Positions 12,719 through 19,050 of a stretch of DNA of 19,050 nucleotides are shown here, one piece after another. Below the pieces are notes generated by a model, which saw only the letters and a program-made list of their open reading frames with translations, was not told the DNA's origin and did no database searches. Position 1 is the stretch's first letter, and each line of letters begins with the position of its first letter. A program made the position numbers and the translations under genes. Origin of the DNA: DUZB01 sp964407525 (GTDB lineage Bacteria; Desulfobacterota; DSM-4660; Desulfatiglandales; Desulfatiglandaceae); NCBI GenBank assembly GCA_964407525.1, contig CAYOWC010000069.1, positions 1-19,050 of the forward strand, read 5' to 3'.

Positions 12719-13660
12719 TTGAAAGATAAACCAACGGTTCTCCTGGTCGAGGACAACCCCGTCAGTCTTAAAGTGATCTCAACCATGATTGCGAAGCAGG
12801 GCTTTCAGGTAGATCCGGTCATCAGTGGCGAAGAAGCCATGGAATCGGTCAAACAGAATACCTATGACGTGATCTTCATGGATATCGAACTCCCCGGCAT
12901 GAACGGACTGGAAACCTCAAAAAGGATCCGGAAATGGGAGGCGGATCAATCAACCAGCCTCGCTCCGGGTGCCCCTCCTCCCATCCCTCTGACCATTGTT
13001 GCCATGACAGCCCATGAGAGCGAAGAAAGCAAACAGGCCTGTCTTGATGCAGGCATGGACGCAGTGGAAACAAAACCTCTTCGTCCCGAAAAACTAAAAA
13101 AACTTATTGAGAATCTGTTCGCAAAGAAACCATTCCGAAAAGACGGCGTTTCATCCCGCATTGCCGGTCTGCTGGAAAAAGAAAAGGCCTCCCTAGATTC
13201 AAAAAAAGGCAGTAAATCGAACGTGCGGCATTTAATTGTTTTCACGCTGGGAAAAGAGAAGTACGCACTTGACCTGGAACACCTGAAAAAAGTCATGTGG
13301 GCAGAGAATATTACCGGGGTTCCGGGACTGCCGCCCCACATCCTGGGGATCATCAATATCCGGGGTGAAATTATTTCCGTAGTCGACATGAAAATGCTCC
13401 TCGGCCTTCAATTTGAGACATCGGAAAAACCATCTATTATGATCACGTCGGCCCATGGAATAGAAACAGGACTTCTCGTGGACAGTGTTGACGACATAGT
13501 TGACCTGCCAGCCCTGTCCATTGACCCACCAATGATCACGTTTGAAAAAGAATATCTCGATTTCATTGATGGCGAAGCCAGAATTGATGAAACGCTCCTG
13601 ATCGTCCTGAATTATGAAAAGATCATGAAATCTGAAATGATGGATGTCCATAAAAAATAA
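12719..13660 (+). CDS. Receiver-CheW fusion protein (reverse domain order of CheV)
   Basis: A 313-residue cytoplasmic signalling protein. Residues 5-133 are a receiver domain with acid pair Glu11/Asp12, phospho-acceptor Asp55 in IFMDIELPGMNG, Thr97 in AMTA and Lys119 in ETKPL, so it should be phosphorylatable by CheA. A proline-rich loop (about 81-90) is inserted before beta-4. After a charged linker (134-168), residues 169-305 form a CheW domain (HLIVFTLGKEKYALDLEHLK, then GIINIRGEIISVVDMK), which should bind receptors and CheA. CheV has CheW first and receiver second. The TTG start at 12719 is chosen because AAGGAGG lies eight bases upstream and the protein then starts just before the receiver. 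It is the first gene of the chemosensory operon; its stop overlaps the next start (TAATG). Confidence 0.85.
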   Translation: MKDKPTVLLVEDNPVSLKVISTMIAKQGFQVDPVISGEEAMESVKQNTYDVIFMDIELPGMNGLETSKRIRKWEADQSTSLAPGAPPPIPLTIVAMTAHESEESKQACLDAGMDAVETKPLRPEKLKKLIENLFAKKPFRKDGVSSRIAGLLEKEKASLDSKKGSKSNVRHLIVFTLGKEKYALDLEHLKKVMWAENITGVPGLPPHILGIINIRGEIISVVDMKMLLGLQFETSEKPSIMITSAHGIETGLLVDSVDDIVDLPALSIDPPMITFEKEYLDFIDGEARIDETLLIVLNYEKIMKSEMMDVHKK

Positions 13661-14088
13661 TGCCCATGAACAACCCGGAAAAAGACTCGGAGTCCCTGGC
13701 GCAAACCTTTGAGATTATTTTGTTCAAGATAGCCGATTTCCTTTTTGGAGCACCGGCGGAACAGATATCCAGGATCCTGAACGGAGAAAAAACCAAGCCG
13801 GAAGAACTCAGCCCGGCTCCGGTAGACCTGGGGGAGATATTTCTTCTTCAGGAGGGCGCTGCAGTAGACCGTTCCTGCCTGTTGGAAGTAGACACCAGAA
13901 CGGGCCTGCAACTCTTCAGAGTGGATACGGCAGAAGGCTTCACAAACCTGAACCTGTCCCAAATACGAAAGCTGCCGCCTCTGATAGCGTCAAAAAAAAT
14001 GAATCCTTCTTTCTGGGGATTCGCCTTGCTTGGAAACAGAATCGTCTGTCTTGTGGATCTTGATAATCTCAAGGCAAATCAAGAGTAG
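13660..14088 (+). CDS. Degenerate CheW-like protein
   Basis: A 142-residue protein. FEIILFKIADFLFGAPAEQISRIL (17-40) matches the first strands of a CheW domain, and FWGFALLGNRIVCLVDLDNL (118-137) its last strands. The central GIINLRG-type loop, where CheW normally contacts receptors and kinase, is missing or replaced by a segment ending VDLGEIFLLQEG. It could be a CheW variant with altered partner specificity or a structural piece of the array. It starts on the last base of the preceding stop, so it is probably translationally coupled; ATG 13666 is an alternative. Twenty-nine bases separate it from the first receptor gene. Assignment rests on position and partial similarity. Confidence 0.65.
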   Translation: MPMNNPEKDSESLAQTFEIILFKIADFLFGAPAEQISRILNGEKTKPEELSPAPVDLGEIFLLQEGAAVDRSCLLEVDTRTGLQLFRVDTAEGFTNLNLSQIRKLPPLIASKKMNPSFWGFALLGNRIVCLVDLDNLKANQE

Positions 14089-14117
14089 TATATAACGAAA
14101 CAGGGAGGCTTTTTGAA

Positions 14118-16178
14118 ATGACCGAATTGCAGAAAAAGGTTGGTTTGAGCCAGGCCCTTTTCTTTCTGGCCGTGGTAATTATCCTGGGGATCCCCTACAT
14201 CCTGATTACCCTTGAGATGACCCCGGACCAGTTCAGGCATGTTCTAATTATTTATGCGTGGGAGGGCATCGTTTTTGGCGCACTCTGTACCTTATTGCCC
14301 ATGAGATGGGTTCGAATAATCCCGACTCGCGATCAAAAGACCCAACCACAATCAGACAAATCCATTCATCTGGAACGGGTTATCACTCCTGCTTTCCGTT
14401 TTCCTCAGAAAGTTGGTCTGGCCGTATTGCTTCTGATACTTTTTGCCTTCGCCATAGGCGTTGTGCAGGTCGTACTTATTGCGCATTTTAATTTCATCCA
14501 GTCCCTTGAGGCATTTATTGTAGGAATAATTGTTGCGCTAACCTATGCCACCTGCAGCTTTTTGAACAATGAACGTATCATAGCTCCCTACCTCGCAGAA
14601 ATAGTCCATGAAAGCAAGACGGCGGCGCCCCCTGCGGTGCTCTCTATTTTCAATAAAATCATGGGTGTGTGCCTCGCCATCATGATCGTAACCATCTTGT
14701 TTGTGGTGAGCATCAGCTACTCCCATTCCACAAAGATTCTGGCAAAGGAAATTTCCGGCGCGGGCATTCAAGAGTTGTTGAAACTCAAAAACCTGCTGAA
14801 TGAAACCCCGGTTTCGGGAGAATCTGGAGAAACAGAAAAGGCATTTCTCAAATCCATGGAAACCAATGAACATGCACGGTTCTTTATTCTGGAACGAACG
14901 GGGACGGTATTGGCAGGAAACCCGGATCAACACTTCCCGCTGAAAGAGACCAAAAAGCGTCTCTCTCTTTTTGACCACCTGTCAAAAGAATCCACTAGTC
15001 GGGATATCATGGAAAACCTCATTTATTGCGGAGTACCATTAGATAGTGGACAAAGGATGCTCGTCAAGGTGATTGATTTGGCAGGGCACGGAAAGGGCGG
15101 GATGTCCCTTATGAGAAACGCAGCCCTGGCCTCACTCCTTATTTTGATTGTGGCTATTTTCCTCAGTTATGGTCTGGCATCCAGTGTTTCGAGACCTCTG
15201 AAAGATCTTGAGAGGGCTGCGAAGAAGATCGCGGAAGGGGAACTTGGATCCAGAACAAACACCCTCAGCGGGGATGAAGTAGGGGCACTTGCTCACAGTT
15301 TTGCCATTATGGAGTCATCGCTGAACAAGATCATAGGGGAGGTCAAAGATGCCGTAATGCAGATCAGCTCCGCCAGCAATGAAATCGTAGCAGCCTCGGA
15401 ACAGCAGGCTTCGGGAGCGGCAGAACAGGCATCGAGCGTTGGGGAAACCAGCGCAACGGTTGAAGAGCTTTCTACCACAGCGAGACAGATTGCTGAGAAC
15501 AGTGAGGCCCAGGCGGGAATGGCCGAATCAACACTGAAAAATGCAGAAGAAAGTCAGGAGGCCATGGACAAAACTGCCGGGGTTATGAAAGAAATACGGC
15601 AAAGGACCGAAGCCAGCGCCAGAAAGATCATGAAGTTGGGAGAAAAATCACAGAAAATCGGGAAAGTTCTCGGCATCATTAACAACATTGCCGCCGAAAC
15701 AAAAATGCTTTCTCTGAACGCGGCCATAGAAGCCAGCAGGGCCGGAGAAGCCGGGAAAGGGTTTTCCGTGGTTGCCGAGGAAATCCGAAAATTAGCAGAA
15801 AGCGTTGTCAAATCAACCGGCGCCATTGAAGAGATTCTTCAAGAAATTCAAGGGGCTGCCAACGTCTCCGTGATGGCGGCTGAAGAAAGCGTCAAGGTGG
15901 TTTCCACTGGAGCAGAGGAACTGGAAAAGGTGAAGACGGCGTTACAGGAAATCGTCTTTCTTGCGGAACAAACCACGGACTCCGCCAAGCAGGTTTCCAT
16001 TGCAACAAGCCAGCAAAAAGTTGCCAGTGAACAAACAGCTGTGGCCATGCGGGAGATCTCGGAAGTAACCAGACAGATGGCATCCGGCGCGAACCAGACT
16101 ACAGCTTCGGTGCACGGCCTGCAAAAACTGGCTTCGAAATTGAAAGATCTCATATCCATATTCAAGAACATATCGTAA
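14118..16178 (+). CDS. Methyl-accepting chemotaxis protein with six predicted membrane segments (first of tandem pair)
   Basis: A 686-residue chemoreceptor. Predicted membrane helices lie at about 11-33, 42-63, 99-123, 128-149, 182-203 and 333-353. The segment 204-332, between the fifth and sixth helices, is a likely periplasmic Cache-like sensor (RFFILERTGTVLAGNP at 254-269). HAMP is at 354-407 and the signalling coiled coil at 408-686. The hairpin tip reads ETKMLSLNAAIEASRAGEAGKGFSVVA, where most receptors have QTNLLALNAAIEAARAGE. GGGAGG precedes the ATG. The even number of helices puts both ends in the cytoplasm. Most receptors have two membrane helices, so the extra four-helix N-terminal block is unusual and could sense membrane state or anchor partners. 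No C-terminal CheR-binding pentapeptide is seen. Confidence 0.92.
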   Translation: MTELQKKVGLSQALFFLAVVIILGIPYILITLEMTPDQFRHVLIIYAWEGIVFGALCTLLPMRWVRIIPTRDQKTQPQSDKSIHLERVITPAFRFPQKVGLAVLLLILFAFAIGVVQVVLIAHFNFIQSLEAFIVGIIVALTYATCSFLNNERIIAPYLAEIVHESKTAAPPAVLSIFNKIMGVCLAIMIVTILFVVSISYSHSTKILAKEISGAGIQELLKLKNLLNETPVSGESGETEKAFLKSMETNEHARFFILERTGTVLAGNPDQHFPLKETKKRLSLFDHLSKESTSRDIMENLIYCGVPLDSGQRMLVKVIDLAGHGKGGMSLMRNAALASLLILIVAIFLSYGLASSVSRPLKDLERAAKKIAEGELGSRTNTLSGDEVGALAHSFAIMESSLNKIIGEVKDAVMQISSASNEIVAASEQQASGAAEQASSVGETSATVEELSTTARQIAENSEAQAGMAESTLKNAEESQEAMDKTAGVMKEIRQRTEASARKIMKLGEKSQKIGKVLGIINNIAAETKMLSLNAAIEASRAGEAGKGFSVVAEEIRKLAESVVKSTGAIEEILQEIQGAANVSVMAAEESVKVVSTGAEELEKVKTALQEIVFLAEQTTDSAKQVSIATSQQKVASEQTAVAMREISEVTRQMASGANQTTASVHGLQKLASKLKDLISIFKNIS

Positions 16179-16195
16179 CATTTCATGAGGAAAAA

Positions 16196-18385
16196 ATGAG
16201 CAAACTACAAAAACAAGTTGGTTTGTATCAGGGACTGTTCTTTTTGGGAACGGTAGGAATCCTGTTTGTCCCCTACATCCTGCTCACCCTTGATATGACA
16301 TGGGAACAGGTCAAAGCCCTTCTCATCGTTTATGCATGGGAAGCCCCTTTTTTCGGAATCGTCTGCATCTGGTTGCCCATGCGATGGGCGGGTTCGCTGG
16401 CCCTTGGGGAAGAAAATCCAGAGGATACCTCATCAAAATCGGCTACTGAGATAGAAAAGATCATTTCTTCGACTCTTCGCTTTCCGCTGAAAATTTCCAG
16501 GATCATGTTGGGGATTTTCATCTTCGGATTCGTTATTGGAATCCTGCAGCTCATTGTATTTGCGGATTTCGACCGTGTTCAATCCATTCAAACTCTCATG
16601 ATCGGCATCATGATTGCCCTTGTTTATTCCGTGTGCTGTTTCTTCAACAATGAGAGGATTCTTGCCCCCTATCTTGGCGAATGGGTCAAAAATTTCGGTA
16701 TGACACATCCTCCAAAAGTTCTGTCGCTCTTCAGCAAAATCCTGCTCGTTTCCCTTTCTATCATGGTAGTAACCATTTTGTTTCAGGCCAGCGTTTCCTT
16801 CAGCCATTCACAGCGAATCATCGAACAACTCTATGAGGAAAACGGCAGGCAGGAACTTCTGGGCATGAGAAACCACCTCAAAGGTCATAAGGAAATTTCA
16901 GAAACCGACACATTGAAAAAGATATTGGCAGAAAGCTCCGACAAAAGAGGGGCAGCCGTATTTCTCCTCAACAGGGACGGCCGGATAATTCGCAGTGAAA
17001 AGACCCCTTTTCTGGATTCTGTGGACAAAGACACATTTAAGTCCGTTTTTACAAATCTTTTTACCAAAGCTGTGGAAAGCCGCAAGAGCGTTTCTCATAA
17101 GGATATGAAAGGGCAAAGAATCTATATTGGAGTGCCTACGGAACATAATGACTGGATGATGGTGAAAGTTTTCCAGTTCGCATCGGTCAGGGAGGAAATG
17201 ACCTCTTTTCTGATCAGCACCCTCCTGTCATCCCTCATAGTATTGATCGTTGCTTTCTATCTCAGTTACCGGCTGGCGGAAAGCGCGTCCAATCCTGTCC
17301 GGAAGCTGGAAATTATTGCAGGAAAGATTGCAGATGGAGAGCTGTCCTTTCCTGTCAATGTGGTAAACGGAGATGAAATAGGTGCATTGTCCTTCAGTTT
17401 TTACAAAATGCAACAGGAGCTCAACAGGCTTGCCCACCAGGCAAACAGCATCGCCAATGGCGACTTGACTTCACAGGTAGAGTTCAAGGGAGTCCTGGGA
17501 GAGGCATTTAATAAGATGCGAGTCAATCTCACCGAAATTATTGTTCAGGTAAAAGAGGCCATTCTCCAAATGGGAACGGCCTGCAATCAAATCCTGGCCA
17601 CAGCAGAAGAGCAGGCATCAGGCGCATCCGAACAGGCCGCCAGCGTGGGCCAGACAACCGCAAGCATCGAAGAACTCTCGGCAACAGCGGGACAGATTTC
17701 AGAGAGCAGCCATATCCAGGCCGGCATGGCTGAGTCCACCCAGAAAAATGCCGAAGAAAGCGCCCAGGCCATGGAGGAAGCTGCAAAACTGATGGGAAGG
17801 ATTCTTCATCAAACAGAAACCGGCGCCGAAAAAATCATGTCCCTTGGGGAAAAATCCCAGCAGATAGGGAAAGTTCTGGGAATAATCAACGAAGTGGCAG
17901 CTGAGACAAAAATGCTTTCCCTGAACGCCGCTATTGAGGCAAGTAAGGCAGGGGAGGCAGGAAAAGGGTTCTCCGTGGTTGCCTCTGAAATCAGAAAGTT
18001 GGCGGAAAACGTGGTCAAATCCACAGGGACCATAGAAGAAATTGCCATGGAAATCCAATCGGCCGCCAATACCTCAGTCATGGCCGCGGAAGAAGGCGTT
18101 AAGGTTGTTAACGCAGGATCCGAGAAGCTTGAGCTGGTAGAAAAGGCTATGCAGGAAATTGTTTCCATGGCCGAGCAAACCACAGATTCGGCCAAACAGG
18201 TTTCCATGGCCACCGGTCAACAGAAAGGCGCAAGCGACCAGGTAGTGATCACCATGCGGGAATTGTCCGAAGTGGCGAGACAGATGGCAGGCGCCGCGGA
18301 AGACACTACGAAGGCAGCAAATGGATTGAGTCGGATGGCGGGGAAGCTCAAGCAAATTATCTCCAGGTTTCAACTGGGAGGATAG
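16196..18385 (+). CDS. Methyl-accepting chemotaxis protein with six predicted membrane segments (second of tandem pair)
   Basis: A 729-residue paralogue of the preceding receptor, sharing its start (KLQKQVGLYQGLFFLG), the YAWE and PMRW blocks near helix 2, FNNERILAPYL after helix 4, and the ETKMLSLNAAIEAS tip. Helices lie at about 12-33, 42-63, 101-123, 130-150, 182-203 and 336-357, with a Cache-like segment between the last two (FLLNRDGRIIRSEK at 256-269). It is 43 residues longer, mostly after the first HAMP, where LAHQANSIANGDLTSQVEF (412-430) begins a second HAMP-like unit. The sensor segments differ much more than the signalling parts, so the pair arose by tandem duplication followed by sensor divergence. 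GAGG before the ATG supports the start. Confidence 0.92.
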   Translation: MSKLQKQVGLYQGLFFLGTVGILFVPYILLTLDMTWEQVKALLIVYAWEAPFFGIVCIWLPMRWAGSLALGEENPEDTSSKSATEIEKIISSTLRFPLKISRIMLGIFIFGFVIGILQLIVFADFDRVQSIQTLMIGIMIALVYSVCCFFNNERILAPYLGEWVKNFGMTHPPKVLSLFSKILLVSLSIMVVTILFQASVSFSHSQRIIEQLYEENGRQELLGMRNHLKGHKEISETDTLKKILAESSDKRGAAVFLLNRDGRIIRSEKTPFLDSVDKDTFKSVFTNLFTKAVESRKSVSHKDMKGQRIYIGVPTEHNDWMMVKVFQFASVREEMTSFLISTLLSSLIVLIVAFYLSYRLAESASNPVRKLEIIAGKIADGELSFPVNVVNGDEIGALSFSFYKMQQELNRLAHQANSIANGDLTSQVEFKGVLGEAFNKMRVNLTEIIVQVKEAILQMGTACNQILATAEEQASGASEQAASVGQTTASIEELSATAGQISESSHIQAGMAESTQKNAEESAQAMEEAAKLMGRILHQTETGAEKIMSLGEKSQQIGKVLGIINEVAAETKMLSLNAAIEASKAGEAGKGFSVVASEIRKLAENVVKSTGTIEEIAMEIQSAANTSVMAAEEGVKVVNAGSEKLELVEKAMQEIVSMAEQTTDSAKQVSMATGQQKGASDQVVITMRELSEVARQMAGAAEDTTKAANGLSRMAGKLKQIISRFQLGG

Positions 18386-19050
18386 ATGGATCCAAGCGAC
18401 AAAGATCTTCACGCAAAAGAAGAACCCCCCATGCCGCCCAATACCAGGGAATTTCTCCCAAGTTTTGTGGTGTCGGCCAGAGAACACATTGATGCCATCA
18501 ATCAGGGATTGCTCCGCCTGGAAAAGGAAGGGCCTGGTGACACCGAATCCCTGTCTGGAATTTCCAGGAATGCCCATAGCCTGAAAGGCGCTGCCATGAC
18601 CATGGGGTTGAATAATATCACCGCCCTGTGCCACAATATGGAGGACATCATTCGTGAAATCCGCGAGCAGCGGATGGCAACGGGTCCCGAGACATTCGAC
18701 GTGCTTTTTCAGGCCAACGACGTCATCGACGCCATGGTGGAGGGCCTCTCCCATTCACCTGAAGAAGACACCTCTCAAATGGGAGACATGTTGACAAGAA
18801 TGGAAGCATTGCTTCCAGCCCTCGCTGGGACCTCACATGCCCCTTTATTCCCGGAAAAAAAGAAGCAGCCGAACGGTATTACACCTGGGAAGACCGTTTA
18901 CGAAACAGTCAGGGTCCCCACAGAAAAAGTAGACCGATTTCTCAATATTGCAGTAGAACTGGTGATCACACGCAACCGGATGCAGACCCTGCTGGATCAA
19001 TTGGACGTGGCGGAAATATCTCAAAAAAAAGAGCAGAAACTGCTGAGCGT
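18386..19050 (+). CDS. cheA: CheA histidine kinase, N-terminal part (runs off right edge)
   Basis: The first 221 codons are visible. Residues 22-125 are an Hpt (P1) domain with the phosphorylated histidine in RNAHSLKGAA (His64), followed by MTMGLNNITALCHNMEDIIR. A variable linker (125-168) comes next, then ETVRVPTEKVDRFLNIAVEL (from about 173), the start of the P3 dimerisation helix pair. No separate CheY-binding P2 domain is evident in the linker, which is short. The kinase and CheW-like domains would lie beyond the window. GGGAGG lies just before the ATG, inside the end of the receptor gene, whose stop abuts this start (TAGATG). It is expected to phosphorylate the receiver-CheW protein at the head of the operon and further regulators outside. 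Confidence 0.9.
   Translation, partial: MDPSDKDLHAKEEPPMPPNTREFLPSFVVSAREHIDAINQGLLRLEKEGPGDTESLSGISRNAHSLKGAAMTMGLNNITALCHNMEDIIREIREQRMATGPETFDVLFQANDVIDAMVEGLSHSPEEDTSQMGDMLTRMEALLPALAGTSHAPLFPEKKKQPNGITPGKTVYETVRVPTEKVDRFLNIAVELVITRNRMQTLLDQLDVAEISQKKEQKLLS

Noticed and set aside
18074..18754. Open frame of 226 codons on the minus strand across the receptor-cheA junction
   Set aside because: It is antisense to the receptor signalling domain and the CheA Hpt domain, both clearly coding on the plus strand.

Overview
The window reads as chromosomal DNA of a Gram-negative, non-enteric bacterium, most likely a delta-proteobacterial (Desulfobacterota-type) anaerobe. This is inferred from a sigma-54-type promoter in front of a minor-pilin operon, a six-membrane-segment chemoreceptor operon, an oxidoreductase start of a style common in sulfate reducers, and moderate GC. 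No rRNA, tRNA, insertion sequence, phage gene or CRISPR array was seen, so the taxonomic call is soft.

Layout. (1) 1-1.63 kb: the first 12 codons of a probable FAD/NAD(P) oxidoreductase on the minus strand, a decayed receiver-domain-like fragment (68-304, +), and a complete PLP-dependent aminotransferase (316-1626, -) with its own promoter. (2) 1.63-2.66 kb: a gene-poor stretch holding a compact three-stem inverted-repeat element (1760-1809), then a PIN-toxin/ribbon-helix-helix antitoxin pair (minus) with a strong promoter and a 20-bp-period direct repeat. (3) 2.7-9.5 kb: a type IV pilus minor-pilin operon on the plus strand, headed by a candidate enhancer dyad and a sigma-54 -24/-12 promoter: pilW1, pilX1, a secreted small protein, fimT, pilV, pilW2 and pilX2. 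PilW2 carries about 143 residues of threonine-rich linker and a C-terminal Ig-like, four-cysteine domain added just where the PilW fold normally ends. No pilY1 lies in the operon. A paralogue of the secreted protein sits in the opposite orientation at the far end (9511-10077, -). (4) 10.2-12.6 kb: hipA/hipB on the minus strand, with three near-identical palindromic operators and a clear promoter, and a HAD-family phosphatase upstream. (5) 12.7-19.05 kb: a chemosensory operon on the plus strand: a receiver-CheW fusion (domain order reversed relative to CheV), a degenerate CheW-like protein, two tandem paralogous chemoreceptors with six membrane segments, and the start of cheA, which runs off the right edge.

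How the parts may work together. The pseudopilins FimT, PilV, PilW and PilX are expected to form the priming/tip complex of a type IV pilus, and two PilW-PilX pairs suggest two alternative or stacked tip assemblies. With no PilY1 visible, the PilW2 Thr-stalk/Ig module is a candidate tip adhesin or spacer. The two secreted paralogues (an FII-LK-G N-terminal block and a GGKLP-WW C-terminus) flank this cluster and may be accessory periplasmic factors of the same machine. The chemosensory operon has its own coupling proteins and receptors and no flagellar genes, so it may control pilus-based motility or another output; this is inference from proximity only. The best candidate for something little described is the combination of the modular PilW2 pilin, the duplicated PilW-PilX sets and the paired secreted GGKLP-WW proteins.
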